Origin: Myxococcus qinghaiensis | GTDB lineage: Bacteria > Myxococcota > Myxococcia > Myxococcales > Myxococcaceae | NCBI RefSeq assembly: GCF_024198215.1 | Contig: NZ_JAKCFA010000010.1 | Location: 124,001 to 188,000 of the forward strand | Direction: 5' to 3' | Length of the DNA: 64,000 nt | Part shown: piece after piece, positions 46,174-55,592 of the stretch | How the letters are laid out: the number at the start of each line of letters is the position of its first letter | How positions within the stretch are numbered: the first letter of the stretch is position 1 | The notes under the pieces: generated by a model | Database searches by the model: none | Seen by the model: the letters and a program-made list of their open reading frames with translations, nothing else | Told to the model about the DNA's origin: nothing | Position numbers and translations under genes: made by a program

Positions 46174-47439
46174 TCAGTGTCGTGGGGTGTCTGTTGTTGG
46201 CGTACTTCGGGATTCCGGAGTCCCCCGGGCCCGGGCCTCCGGCCGTCGTGTCGAGGCCGCAGTGTCCGCGTACCCCGTCAGCTCCACGTAGCCGCGTCCC
46301 TTCACGGGCTGGCCCTGACGCACGCCGTCCAGGTCCACGCTGCCCTCCCAGTAGCGCACGCTCACCGGCAGCTCCTGGTCCGCGAGCTTCGGCATCACCG
46401 TCAGCTCCAACCCGAGCTTCTCCACGCCCAGCTTCCACTTCGACGGATACACCCCGCCGCGCGGACTCTTCCACGTGTCCAGCACCGCCAGCTTCACGTC
46501 ATCCCGGGTCAGGTGCACGGACGCGCTGTCCACCGCGCCCGCCGGTGGCACCCACGTCCCCGAGCTGAACGGGTCCACCGTCCCGTCATCGCGCCGCAAT
46601 TGGTAATACATCAGCTCGCTTCCATCCGAGAGCTGCAGCGAGAACCAATCCCAGCCCACCTGGTCCTCGCCCAGGGCACTCGTGCTCCACTCGCGGTCCA
46701 TCCAGCTCTCACCCGTCACCGCGTACGTCTGTCCTTCCAGCCGCACCGTGCCGCGAGACGGCATGCGTGTCATTGAGTAGTAATACGACGCATTGCCCGG
46801 CTCGGCGCTCTTCTGGCTCAAGCCCCGGTCGCCTTCGAGCACCGGCGGCTTGCCCGGCTCCAACAACAACTCCAGCGTGACGTCGTCCGTCTGGGCGCGC
46901 AGCCGCACCGGCCACGTCGCCTCACCCACGCTCGCCGCCTCCCAGTCCTCCAGCCACACCTTGAACGGCTGCGTCGTCGCCCCCGCGAGCCCCAGTGCCG
47001 CGCGGCTGTAGCGCTCCGCGACGTGGAACCGGCCCGCCGCCACGTCCGTCACCGTGAAGTGCCCCAGGTACACCTGCCGCGTGCCCCACGCGGAGTCGCG
47101 CGCCGGTGCCTCGGGTGCCAGCGCGTTGCGGAACAGGGTGAATTGATATCCGAACGCCCGCCCATCCGTCGTCTCGAGGTTCCCCGTCCAGTACCACCAC
47201 TCCGTGCGAAACTCCGGATGGGGGCCGTGGTCCTCGGGGAAGTGGAATGCCCGGGACTCGAAGGCGCGCGCATAACCCTCCGTGCCACCATCGCCCCCAC
47301 CGAGCGCCTTCGCCACCGTCAGCGTCCCGCTCCTCGCGAGCACGGGAGGCTCCGTCTCGCGCGTGACGACGTACGCCGCCACCGCCAGCGCCGCCAGCAC
47401 CACCGCCGTTCCGATGACGAGCCCTCGGCCGTTGCTCAT
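46174..47439 (-). CDS. Lipocalin-like hydrolase-type protein (CrtC/AttH family)
   Basis: 421 residues. An N-terminal signal anchor (about 7-25) precedes H-P-E-F-R-T-E-W-W-Y-W-T-G-N-L near residue 75, the hallmark of the AttH/CrtC two-lipocalin family, with later Y-Y-Y-S-M-T-R, E-S-W-M-D-R-E-W-S and V-G-W-D-W-F-S-L-Q-L. The last ~30 residues are a basic, Thr/Pro-rich tail. It follows the FtsX permease by four bases and closes a three-gene operon (ATPase, permease, lipocalin), an arrangement known from attEFGH-like clusters. It probably handles a lipid-like compound at the outer face. Confidence 0.82.
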   Translation of the reverse strand: MSNGRGLVIGTAVVLAALAVAAYVVTRETEPPVLARSGTLTVAKALGGGDGGTEGYARAFESRAFHFPEDHGPHPEFRTEWWYWTGNLETTDGRAFGYQFTLFRNALAPEAPARDSAWGTRQVYLGHFTVTDVAAGRFHVAERYSRAALGLAGATTQPFKVWLEDWEAASVGEATWPVRLRAQTDDVTLELLLEPGKPPVLEGDRGLSQKSAEPGNASYYYSMTRMPSRGTVRLEGQTYAVTGESWMDREWSTSALGEDQVGWDWFSLQLSDGSELMYYQLRRDDGTVDPFSSGTWVPPAGAVDSASVHLTRDDVKLAVLDTWKSPRGGVYPSKWKLGVEKLGLELTVMPKLADQELPVSVRYWEGSVDLDGVRQGQPVKGRGYVELTGYADTAASTRRPEARARGTPESRSTPTTDTPRH

Positions 47440-47443
47440 GGCG

Positions 47444-49984
47444 TCACTCCTCTCTCAGCGCGTACGCGGGATTGGCACGGGTCATCTTCCACGCCGGGTA
47501 CAGCCCCGCCAGCGCCGAGGCCACCAACGCCAGCAGCATCGCCTGCCCCAGCGTCTCCGGCGTCACCTCCAGCCGCACGGTCCAGCCGAAGGACCGCTGG
47601 TTGATGACATGCACCAGGATGTACGCCAGCCCCACTCCCAGCGGCATCGAGAACAACCCCGCCAGCAAACCCAGGAGCCCCGTCTGCAGCGACACCAGCC
47701 CCCAGAGCTGTCGAGGCGTCAGTCCCGTGGCCCGAAGCACCGCGAACTCGCGCGCCCGCTCCAGCTGCAATGACATCAACGCGCTGAGCACCCCCACGAA
47801 GGCCACGCCGACGGCCAGCAGCCGGAGCACCTGGGTAATCGTGAAGGTGCGGTCGAACACCTCCATCGACGCCTGTCGCAGCGAGCGATTGGCCCGCACC
47901 AGCAAGGCCTGCTCGTCCCCCGCGCTCGCTCGCACCGCGGTCACCAGCGAGTCCACGTCCTGCCCCGGCGACGCGTACAGCGCCACGCCGCTCACACCCC
48001 TGTCTTCGTACCAGTGCTCGTACGTGGCGCGAGGCATCAGCATCGTCCCCACGTCGGAGCCGTAATCGAAGTACACTCCGGCCACCCGGAAGGCCTGAAG
48101 CCCCCGGTCCGTGGCCAGCTTCACCGTGTCGCCCACGCCCACGCCCCGGTGGAACGCGAAGGGCTCCGAGACGATGAGCGCCTCCGTCGACGCATCCAGC
48201 TCGCGCCACACGGCGGCCTCGTCCCCCTGCTTGAACTGGTAGGGCCGCGCCGGAGAGCGACTGAAGTCGACGGCGAGCAGGTCCGTGGGCACGCCGTCCA
48301 CCCGGGCCCGCGTCACGCGCAGGGTGCTGCTGCCGGAGACGCCCGGAAGGGTGCGCAGTCGCTCCACCAGGCCCGGCGCCAGCGTGGAGTCTCCCCGTCG
48401 CGCCACCAACGAGGGCGGGGAGATGAACACATCCGCCAGCAGTGACGACTCCAGCCACGACAACACCGTGCCGCGGAAGCTGGACACCATCAGGCCTACG
48501 CCCACCGTCGTCGCCACCGCGACCATCAGCGCCGCCAGTGCCACCGCCGTGCGACTGAGGCTCGTCCTCACGCCGCGCGCCGCCATGCGTCCCAGCAGTC
48601 CGAAGGCGAACCCCAGGGGCACCGCCGCGAAGAGAGACAGCCGCTCCGTCACCCACGGCACCAGCAGCGCGGCGCCGATCAGCACCGAGAAGAGCCCCAG
48701 GTACGCTGGAACCAGCGCCTGCGTGGGCCACCCCAGCAGCCCTACGCCTCCCGCCAGCACCAGCACTCCGAGCAGCGCCAGCTTCGGCGCGCGCGTGCGC
48801 GACACGTCCTCCAACGTCGAGCGGCGCAGCGTCGTCGCCGGCGCGGAGCGGGCCGCCTCCCACGCGGGCACCAGGGCCGCCAGCACCGTGGCCCCCAGGC
48901 CCAGCGCCAGTCCCTTGGCCAGCGTGAAGGGCTCCAGCACCAGCCCGCGCACGCTCACCACGAAGTAGAGGTCGTTGATGGTCTGGGTGATGAGCCCCAC
49001 CAACCCGCGCCCCAGGAGGATGCCGAGCAGCAGTCCCGCCACCGTGCCGACGATGCCGAGCACCAGCGCCTCGCCCAGCACCAGCGCGAACAGCTCGCCC
49101 CGGGTGATGCCCACCGCGCGCAGCCGCCCGAGCAATCCGCGCCGCTGCACCACGGAGAACGTCATCGTGTTGTAGATGAGGAACATGCCCACCACGAGCG
49201 CCAGCAGCGACAGCGCGGTGAGGTTGGTGCGGAACGCCTTCGTCATCTGCTCCACCGTGCTGGCCCGCGCCGACGCGCGCACCACCTCCGTCCCCGTGGG
49301 CAGGCTCGCGCGCAGTCGTTCCACCTGCGCGTCTCCGCCCGTCAGTCTCAGGTCCACGCGCGTCAGCCGTCCCACGCGCCCGAGCACCTCCTGCGCCGTG
49401 GACACGTCCGTCAGCACCAGCGCCTCCAGCGCCCGCGCCGTGTCCTCGTTCGTGGGCGCCAGCAGCGCCGCCACCCGCAGCGAAGTCTCTCGGCCCTCCA
49501 CGCGCACCGGCAGGAGCCCACCGGCCTCCACGCCCAGCGCCCGCGCGGCCCGCGCGCTCAAGAGCACCGTGCCCGGCTGGGTGAGCAGCGCGCCCACGTC
49601 GCCCACGGCTTCGTCACCCGCGTAGTCCCGGAAGGGCGTCTCCGCGAACGGGTCCACCCCCAGCACCGTGAGCGTGCGCCGGTCGCCCACCGTGGCTTGC
49701 ACGTAGCCCTCCACCACCGGTGCGGACACGGGCGCGTCAGGAAGCAGCCGCAAGTCCCGATACACGTCCTCGGACAGCCCGGAGGTGCCGCCCACGAGCT
49801 GGTGCGTGGCCTTCCCCGTCACCGCGTCCGTGGAGCGCTCGAAGGCGCGCAGCGCGCTGCCGCTCGCCAGGTCAATCGACACCACCACCGCCACACCCAG
49901 GGCGATGCCCAAGAGGGACAGCGCCGTCAGCCACGGGTGGCGCCCCAGGTGGCGCAGGCTGGAGCGCACCAGGAGATTCGTCAC
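47444..49984 (-). CDS. FtsX-like ABC transporter permease, duplicated form
   Basis: 846 residues, about twice the single MacB/LolC permease. An N-terminal helix (A-L-S-L-L-G-I-A-L-G-V-A-V-V-V) and a ~210-residue periplasmic MacB_PCD-like domain precede an FtsX helix triple (about 250-390), two more helices, a second periplasmic domain and a final FtsX triple (about 720-846). The GTG start at 49984 overlaps the ATPase stop (GTGA) and has GGGAG upstream. It probably extracts or exports lipid or lipophilic cargo with the lipocalin encoded next. Confidence 0.88.
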   Translation of the reverse strand: MTNLLVRSSLRHLGRHPWLTALSLLGIALGVAVVVSIDLASGSALRAFERSTDAVTGKATHQLVGGTSGLSEDVYRDLRLLPDAPVSAPVVEGYVQATVGDRRTLTVLGVDPFAETPFRDYAGDEAVGDVGALLTQPGTVLLSARAARALGVEAGGLLPVRVEGRETSLRVAALLAPTNEDTARALEALVLTDVSTAQEVLGRVGRLTRVDLRLTGGDAQVERLRASLPTGTEVVRASARASTVEQMTKAFRTNLTALSLLALVVGMFLIYNTMTFSVVQRRGLLGRLRAVGITRGELFALVLGEALVLGIVGTVAGLLLGILLGRGLVGLITQTINDLYFVVSVRGLVLEPFTLAKGLALGLGATVLAALVPAWEAARSAPATTLRRSTLEDVSRTRAPKLALLGVLVLAGGVGLLGWPTQALVPAYLGLFSVLIGAALLVPWVTERLSLFAAVPLGFAFGLLGRMAARGVRTSLSRTAVALAALMVAVATTVGVGLMVSSFRGTVLSWLESSLLADVFISPPSLVARRGDSTLAPGLVERLRTLPGVSGSSTLRVTRARVDGVPTDLLAVDFSRSPARPYQFKQGDEAAVWRELDASTEALIVSEPFAFHRGVGVGDTVKLATDRGLQAFRVAGVYFDYGSDVGTMLMPRATYEHWYEDRGVSGVALYASPGQDVDSLVTAVRASAGDEQALLVRANRSLRQASMEVFDRTFTITQVLRLLAVGVAFVGVLSALMSLQLERAREFAVLRATGLTPRQLWGLVSLQTGLLGLLAGLFSMPLGVGLAYILVHVINQRSFGWTVRLEVTPETLGQAMLLALVASALAGLYPAWKMTRANPAYALREE

Positions 49985-50697
49985 CGGGGCTCCCTTCGCG
50001 GCGCTTCGCGTTCCACCAGGCGTCCGCCCGTCATCTCCAGCACCCGGTCCGCGCGGGCGACGAGGCCCGGCTCGTGCGTGACGACGAACGCGCACGCGTT
50101 GCCCTGCCGCGTGAGGCCCTCCAGCAAATCCAACACCTGTCGCCCCGTGGCCTCATCCAGGTTGCCCGTGGGCTCGTCCGCGAGGAGCAGCGGCGGTGAG
50201 TGCGCGAGCGCCCGCGCCACCGCCACGCGCTGCTGCTCGCCACCGGAGAGCCGGTCCGGAAAGCTGTTCGCGCGCGTGGCCAGTCCCACGCGCTCCAGCA
50301 GCGCCCGGGCCTTCGCGCTCGCCTCCGCCGCGTCGTGCCCGTTGAGCTCCACCGGCAGCCGCACGTTCTCCTCCACCGTCAACGTGGGCAGCAGGTTGAA
50401 CGCCTGGAAGATGAAGCCCACGTGCTCGCGGCGCAGCAGCGTGCGCTCGCGCTCGCTCATCGTGCCCAGGTTCCGGCCGTCGATGAGCACCTCGCCGCGC
50501 GTGGGCAGGTCGATGCCGCTGATGAGGTTGAGGAGCGTGGACTTGCCCGAGCCGCTGCGGCCCAGCAGCACCACGAACTCGCCCCGGCGCAGCGTCAGCC
50601 GCACGCCGGAGAGCACCTCGCGCGCGGTGTCGCCCTCGGCATAGGACTTGGTGACGTCACGCAGCTCGACGAGAGGAGGAGTGTCGGACTCAGGCAT
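49981..50697 (-). CDS. LolD/MacB-type ABC ATPase
   Basis: 238 residues. Walker A G-R-S-G-S-G-K-S-T near 46-54, the family's F-Q-A-F-N-L-L-P-T-L-T-V-E-E-N-V near 92, signature L-S-G-G-E-Q-Q-R-V-A-V-A-R-A near 146 and Walker B L-L-L-A-D-E-P-T-G-N-L-D near 168. The F-Q-x-x-N-L-L and T-G-N-L-D forms are those of LolD/MacB rather than import ATPases. It drives the FtsX-like permease encoded directly downstream. Confidence 0.93.
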   Translation of the reverse strand: MPESDTPPLVELRDVTKSYAEGDTAREVLSGVRLTLRRGEFVVLLGRSGSGKSTLLNLISGIDLPTRGEVLIDGRNLGTMSERERTLLRREHVGFIFQAFNLLPTLTVEENVRLPVELNGHDAAEASAKARALLERVGLATRANSFPDRLSGGEQQRVAVARALAHSPPLLLADEPTGNLDEATGRQVLDLLEGLTRQGNACAFVVTHEPGLVARADRVLEMTGGRLVEREAPRREPR

Positions 50698-50751
50698 GTT
50701 CGAGCCCTTGATATACGGGGACGGCGCTTTTCGCCGCGTCCCGAGCCTCCG

Positions 50752-51573
50752 TCACGCGCCCGCCGGTTGTGGCTCCCATTCCCCGAAGTCACGCCACTGC
50801 GTCAGGAAGCCCCCCACCTCGCTCGCGAGCAGGGGGCCGTCGGCGTCCCGGGGGATGACGTGGAAGCCGCGTCGCAGCGACACGACGCGCACGCTCGGAG
50901 ACGCGGTGAGCCGGCGCGCCAGCCACCGTCCTCCCTCCGGGTCCACCACGTGGTCCTGCTCGGCCACCGCCACCAGCACCGGACAGCGCACCCCCGACAC
51001 ACGTCGCGCCGCCTCGTCCTGCAGGGTGACCAAATCCCTCAGGCGCGCCACCGGGAAGCCGGAGAGCACCGGCGCGTCGGCCAGGGCCACCGGGTCCGAG
51101 ATGTCCGTGCCCGTCTTCTCCACCCACGGCCGCGCCCACTCCAACAGCGGCGTGCGCGACAGTTGACGGATGAGCATCATCCGAGGCCCCCGGAAGCGGA
51201 TGGCCGGGGCGACGAGCGCCAGCGCCCGCACCTGCTCCGGATGGTCCGCGGCCAGCCCCAGCGCCAGCAGCGCCCCCATGGACAGCCCCGCGACGAAGAT
51301 GCTCCGGTGACCCCGCAGCCCGTCCAGGGCCTCCCGGGCCGCCTCCCGCCAGTCGCGCCAGGTGACTCCCAGGAGCGCCTGGGGCGTCGTGCCATGGCCC
51401 GGCAGGAGCGGCGCCACCACATGCATCCCCCGCGCCGCCAGCGCCTCTCCCAAGGGGCGCACATCCCAGGGACTGCCCGTGAAGCCGTGCAGCAACAGAC
51501 ACGCGTCGGGGCCCCGTCCCAGCTCGAAGGGCTCCGTCTTCTCAGCGTCCATGGCGAGCAGGGCATCCATCAT
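50752..51573 (-). CDS. Alpha/beta hydrolase (carboxylesterase/lysophospholipase type)
   Basis: 273 residues from the ATG at 51573; a GTG at 51591 is in frame. L-L-H-G-F-T-G-S-P (oxyanion loop) near 28, nucleophile elbow G-L-S-M-G near 95, acid in A-E-Q-D-H-V-V-D and a late F-H-V-I-P-R-D with the catalytic His. This is the fold of Est30-like carboxylesterases. No signal peptide, so it is cytoplasmic. Same strand as the ABC operon but 54 bases away; divergent from the DUF3467 gene. Confidence 0.85.
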   Translation of the reverse strand: MMDALLAMDAEKTEPFELGRGPDACLLLHGFTGSPWDVRPLGEALAARGMHVVAPLLPGHGTTPQALLGVTWRDWREAAREALDGLRGHRSIFVAGLSMGALLALGLAADHPEQVRALALVAPAIRFRGPRMMLIRQLSRTPLLEWARPWVEKTGTDISDPVALADAPVLSGFPVARLRDLVTLQDEAARRVSGVRCPVLVAVAEQDHVVDPEGGRWLARRLTASPSVRVVSLRRGFHVIPRDADGPLLASEVGGFLTQWRDFGEWEPQPAGA

Positions 51574-51622
51574 GGAAGACAGGCTGGCCACGCGGAGGCG
51601 CAGGCGCTATGCCCCATGCCAC

Positions 51623-51913
51623 ATGGCGGACACTCCGAAGCCCCCGGACATGCAGTTGCAGATTCAAATCGACGAGGACGTCGCCAATGGTCAGTACGCG
51701 AACATGGCCCTCGTGAACCATACGGACACGGAATTCACGTTGGATTTCATCTACGTCCAGCCGCAGCAGCTCCGGGCCAAGGTGCGCTCGCGCATCATCA
51801 CCAGCCCCAAGCACATGAAGCGGCTGATGCTGGCCATGCAGGACAACCTCAACCGCTACGAGGCCAAGTACGGCGCCATCGTCCTGCGCGAGGACGACGG
51901 CGGCATGCACTGA
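51623..51913 (+). CDS. DUF3467 family protein
   Basis: 96 residues. I-D-E-D-V-A-N-G-Q-Y-A-N-M-A-L-V-N-H-T-D-T-E-F-T-L-D-F-I-Y-V near the start is the DUF3467 core, followed by R-I-I-T-S-P-K-H-M-K-R-L and a helix N-L-N-R-Y-E. Small, soluble and conserved in many bacteria; function not known to me. No ribosome site is evident before the ATG, so it may be leaderless. Confidence 0.88.
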   Translation: MADTPKPPDMQLQIQIDEDVANGQYANMALVNHTDTEFTLDFIYVQPQQLRAKVRSRIITSPKHMKRLMLAMQDNLNRYEAKYGAIVLREDDGGMH

Positions 51914-52113
51914 CTCGGGGGCCGCCGACCGTCACCCACGTCGAAAGGCGTGAGCGCATGGTGATGTTCTCGGAATTCCCCGGGGAAGACGGGTGGAGCG
52001 CGCGCCCGCGGGCCCGGGGGCACTCCTGGAGACGCACCGTGCGTGCCGCTCATATCGCCGCGCGCGCTGAACGGGTTGGAATCCATCCCGCAGCGGCGCA
52101 GACTCGGGACATC

Positions 52114-52866
52114 GTGCTCCGAATCCTCGTCTCGTTGTTCGTGCTGCTGTGCGCTCGTACCGCCTCCGCCCAGTGCCTGGGTGACGGCGTGCAGTTGTTT
52201 CCCACGCCCGGTGCCATCGTCCCCATCAACAGCCGGTTCCTGCTGGAAGGCGTGGGCACGGCCCGGGAGCCCGTCGTCGCGCTGGTGGGCAAGAAGCTGC
52301 GGCTGGTGGCGAGCGACCACGAGGTGGAGGTGAAGGCGCAGCGCGGCTGGGAGAGCAGCCTGGGCCGGGCCACCGTCGTCCTCAAGGTGGTGGGCAAGCT
52401 GGAGCCGGACAAGCGCTACACGCTGCGGCTCGACGAGGTGCTGCCCAACGTCACCGTGCTCAACGGCCGGGGCGGGGTGCTGCCCGAGTGGAACACCGGC
52501 AAGGGCGCGGACACCCAGCCGCCGCGCTGGCAGAAGCGCCCCGCCGTCTCGGAGGGCTTCCTGCGCCGCACGGCCCAGGGCACCGCGCGCTTCGTGCGCC
52601 TCAACCTGTCGCTGAAGGAGGAGAGCCCCGCGTACCTCGTGGTGAAGCTGGAGCCGCGCCGTCCGGGCCCCAGCGTCCAGCAGTACGTGGTGCCGGTGCA
52701 CAACAACACGGCCTTCATCGGCCACGAGGCGTGCAGCGGGACGTTCGCCATGGAGGACGGCCGCAGCTACCGGGCGCGCATCGAGGCGTTCGATGCGGCG
52801 GGCCACAACGCGCCCCCCGTTCCGCCTGTGGACTTCGAGGCGCCGGCCGACTACTCCGCGCCGTAG
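52114..52866 (+). CDS. Secreted hypothetical protein
   Basis: 250 residues from a GTG at 52114, chosen because a clean signal peptide follows at once (L-R-I-L-V-S-L-F-V-L-L-C-A-R-T-A-S-A). The mature part is beta-rich: V-V-L-K-V-V-G-K-L-E-P-D-K-R-Y-T-L-R-L resembles an Ig-like or fibronectin-type domain, and a second similar domain carries two cysteines. Both look like bacterial Ig-like fold domains. It precedes hemF by 21 bases and may share its transcript, but no functional tie is clear. Confidence 0.65.
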   Translation: MLRILVSLFVLLCARTASAQCLGDGVQLFPTPGAIVPINSRFLLEGVGTAREPVVALVGKKLRLVASDHEVEVKAQRGWESSLGRATVVLKVVGKLEPDKRYTLRLDEVLPNVTVLNGRGGVLPEWNTGKGADTQPPRWQKRPAVSEGFLRRTAQGTARFVRLNLSLKEESPAYLVVKLEPRRPGPSVQQYVVPVHNNTAFIGHEACSGTFAMEDGRSYRARIEAFDAAGHNAPPVPPVDFEAPADYSAP

Positions 52867-52887
52867 CGGCAATCGCCAGGAGCAGGC

Positions 52888-53802
52888 ATGACGAAGGTGG
52901 ACGTGGAGAGTCTGAAGGAGCGGATGGCCTCCTTCACCCAGTCGCTGCAGGACGATATCTGCGGCGCGCTGGAGCGCCTGGACGGCACGGGGCGCTTTCG
53001 CGAGGACGCCTGGTCGCGGCCTGGCGGGGGCGGCGGCCGCAGCCGCGTGCTGGAGGACGGCGCCGTGCTGGAGAAGGCGGGCGTCAACACGTCGGTGGTG
53101 TTCGGCGAATTGGAGGACCAGTTCGCGAAGAAGCTCCAGGGTGAGGGGCGCTCCTTCTGGGCCGCCGGCATCTCCCTCGTGCTCCACCCGCGCAACCCGC
53201 ACGTGCCCACCGTGCACGCCAACTACCGCTTCATCCATCAGGGCGGCAAGGCGTGGTTCGGCGGCGGCGCGGACCTGACGCCGTACTACCTCTATGAAGA
53301 GGACGCGGCGCACTTCCACCGCGTGCACAAGGCCGCGTGCGACCAGCACGATGCGACGTACTACCCGCGCTTCAAGGCCGCGTGTGACCAGTACTTCTTC
53401 GTGCGCCACCGCGAGGAGACGCGCGGCGTGGGCGGCGTCTTCTTCGAGAACATGGGCGGGGATCTGGAGCGCGAGCTGGACTTCGTGCGCGACTGCGGCC
53501 GGGCCTTCCTGGACGCGTACCTGCCCATCGCCGAGCGGCGCAAGGACACGCCCTTCACCGAGGCCCAGCGCTTCTGGCAGGAGGTGCGGCGCGGGCGCTA
53601 CGTGGAGTTCAACCTCGTCTATGACCGGGGCACCGTCTTCGGCCTGGAGACGCGCGGGCGCACCGAGTCCATCCTCATGTCCCTGCCGCCCCAGACGCGC
53701 TGGCGCTATGACCACCACCCGGAGCCCGGAACCTGGGAGTCGCGGCTGGTGGACGTGCTGCGGCAGCCTCGCGACTGGGCCGCCTGGAAGCCGGAGGGCT
53801 GA
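52888..53802 (+). CDS. hemF: Oxygen-dependent coproporphyrinogen III oxidase
   Basis: 304 residues, normal length. Signature blocks are present: F-R-E-D-A-W-S-R-P-G-G-G-G-G-R-S-R-V, F-W-A-A-G-I-S-L-V-L-H-P-R-N-P, W-F-G-G-G-A-D-L-T-P-Y-Y-L, G-V-G-G-V-F-F-E-N-M and the late R-G-R-Y-V-E-F-N-L-V-Y-D-R-G-T. It converts coproporphyrinogen III to protoporphyrinogen IX with two oxygen molecules in haem synthesis, in the cytoplasm. The start is preceded by AGGAGCAGG. Confidence 0.96.
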   Translation: MTKVDVESLKERMASFTQSLQDDICGALERLDGTGRFREDAWSRPGGGGGRSRVLEDGAVLEKAGVNTSVVFGELEDQFAKKLQGEGRSFWAAGISLVLHPRNPHVPTVHANYRFIHQGGKAWFGGGADLTPYYLYEEDAAHFHRVHKAACDQHDATYYPRFKAACDQYFFVRHREETRGVGGVFFENMGGDLERELDFVRDCGRAFLDAYLPIAERRKDTPFTEAQRFWQEVRRGRYVEFNLVYDRGTVFGLETRGRTESILMSLPPQTRWRYDHHPEPGTWESRLVDVLRQPRDWAAWKPEG

Positions 53803-53807
53803 GGACC

Positions 53808-54317
53808 ATGCCCTCCAACGACGACGCGCCCATGTCCCCGCCGCCTCCGACGGGTGGCACCCGCCGCATGAAGCGGCCCCTCTTCGCCCTGGGGCTGGGC
53901 GTCATCGCCGCGGTGCTCGGCGTGCTCGCCCTCCGGAACGCCCGGCAGTCGAGCGAGCGTCCCACCGACACCGAGGCGCGCCTCAACGTGCTGGCGCTCT
54001 GTGACGCGGTGCAGGCCTACCGCGATGAGCACGGCGCCTATCAAGTCGCGGGCCCCACGCCCCGGGAGGTGCCGCGCGGCGGCGAGGCGGTGCCCTTCCC
54101 GGAGAACGACGTCTTCCACCACCTGGGCTTCGAGCCGGGGGAGAAGGTGCGCTTCCAGTACGAGGTGGTGGTGCAGGAGAGCCCCGTGGGGGAGCCCGAG
54201 GTGTCGTGCCTGGCGCGCGGCGACTTCGACGGGGACGGGCTCAACTCCGTCTACCGCGTGCGGCTGGACGCCAACGGGATGACGACGCCCGTCGAGGTGG
54301 AGCGCGAAGGCGAGTGA
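53808..54317 (+). CDS. Membrane-anchored hypothetical protein
   Basis: 169 residues. A cytoplasmic head of about 20 residues, one helix (F-A-L-G-L-G-V-I-A-A-V-L-G-V-L-A-L) and a soluble domain with A-L-C-D-A-V-Q-A-Y-R-D-E-H-G-A-Y, the helix-then-Y pattern of type II secretion pseudopilins. There is no prepilin peptidase site before the helix, so it may only resemble them. Two cysteines (about 66 and 137) could pair. It begins five bases after the hemF stop, with the ribosome site inside hemF, so it is in the same operon. Confidence 0.65.
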   Translation: MPSNDDAPMSPPPPTGGTRRMKRPLFALGLGVIAAVLGVLALRNARQSSERPTDTEARLNVLALCDAVQAYRDEHGAYQVAGPTPREVPRGGEAVPFPENDVFHHLGFEPGEKVRFQYEVVVQESPVGEPEVSCLARGDFDGDGLNSVYRVRLDANGMTTPVEVEREGE

Positions 54318-54605
54318 CGGGCCGCAACCCACTCCTCGCTCGGGGCGAGAATCTGGGAAATGGGCCACGTCGGCGACATGAGGGGGCCTCGTGACGGCTC
54401 CCGGGCGGGCAGGGGCGGGGCGCCTCGGAGGGAGCCCGGCCTTGGACCCCGGGGCACACCGTCACTGCCGGACACTTCGTTCATCCCTCGAAACAGCCCT
54501 CAGGACACTCCCGCGTTAGGCTCCCGGAGTCCTTCGGCGGAGCCGGAGCCCACTGGGGACGTGCTGGAGACGCCCCTTTCCACGCTGGATGACGAGGCCG
54601 CGCCC

Positions 54606-55529
54606 ATGTCCTCTTCCTCGCGCATCACTTCAGGCTTCGGCCAGCTCGCCCGGCTCCTCCTCAAATCCTCCTCGGGAGTGCCGCGCGCCATGCCCCAGGT
54701 CCCCGAGGGCGGCGGGCTGGCGGGTGGGGGCCGTGAGAAGGGCGACGCCTTTCGGACCGAGGGCACCATCCCCGGTGGCCATCCCACCCTGGGCGGCCAG
54801 GAGCGGGCGCCGGTGCGCAAGGTGGCGGAGCTGATTCCTCCCGGGCTCGAGAAGGTGGCGGGCCAGGAGGAGCTGGGCCTGCGCTTCGGCTCGGACGCGG
54901 CGCTCCTGGCCCAGCACCTCAAGCCCTCGCAGCTGTCGAGCAGCGAGCGCGCCACCCGGCTGTGGGCCTTCTTCGCCGCCTATGCCGAGGCCGCCGTGGC
55001 CCAGCCGCCCCAGAAGGAGGGGCAGGAGGCCTTTGGCGACTCGCTCAAGGCCCAGGGCTTCGCGGAGCTGCGCGACGCGCGCACCGGCCAGGACGGCGTG
55101 ACGCAGGGCCTGTGGGTGCTGACGGCCGGGACGCCCGAGGAGGCCCGCGAGCGGGTGGCCACCGTCCGGCTGGAGCCGCCCCCGGAGGTCCTCCACTCGG
55201 AGGCCGCCGTCCGCAAAGAGGGGCCGGCCGAGGCAGGGCTCGCCACGCAGGCCCGGGGACCGGACACGCTCCGGGGCGGCCCCGCGCCGCTGGGGCTCCG
55301 GGCGTCCGAGTCCGAGGAGTCCGATGACCAACCCTCGGATTCCGACGGCCGGCGCCGCTCCTCGGGCAAGCGACTGGGGCCGCAGATGCTCTGGAACGTG
55401 CTGCACCGGTTCCGCTCGGACCCCGAGGACGGGGCGGTGGCGCAGGGGCACTGGGACAGGGCGGCCTTCGGGGCCATGCTGGCCCTGGTGGGCATCGCCC
55501 TCCTCGTGCTGGCGCTCGTGAGCCTCTAG
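54606..55529 (+). CDS. Hypothetical tail-anchored membrane protein
   Basis: 307 residues from the ATG at 54606. The frame is open without a stop back to 54360, but that part is low-complexity Pro/Arg and the start choice is uncertain. The first ~80 residues are Gly/Pro-rich, the middle (about 90-190) helical, then a charged, disordered stretch, and the last 20 residues are one hydrophobic helix (A-M-L-A-L-V-G-I-A-L-L-V-L-A-L-V). That is the layout of a tail-anchored protein. Family not recognised. It precedes the sigma factor gene by 63 bases. Confidence 0.55.
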   Translation: MSSSSRITSGFGQLARLLLKSSSGVPRAMPQVPEGGGLAGGGREKGDAFRTEGTIPGGHPTLGGQERAPVRKVAELIPPGLEKVAGQEELGLRFGSDAALLAQHLKPSQLSSSERATRLWAFFAAYAEAAVAQPPQKEGQEAFGDSLKAQGFAELRDARTGQDGVTQGLWVLTAGTPEEARERVATVRLEPPPEVLHSEAAVRKEGPAEAGLATQARGPDTLRGGPAPLGLRASESEESDDQPSDSDGRRRSSGKRLGPQMLWNVLHRFRSDPEDGAVAQGHWDRAAFGAMLALVGIALLVLALVSL

Positions 55530-55592
55530 GGAGAGGGGCCAGGAGACTGCCTCGCGGCGGAAAGTCCTCGGCGCTGGCCGGCTTGTGGTACG

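Noticed and set aside
50200..52866. Single long plus frame of ~890 codons
   Set aside because: Only its last 250 codons (from 52114) look like a protein; the earlier part is antisense to the ATPase and hydrolase genes.
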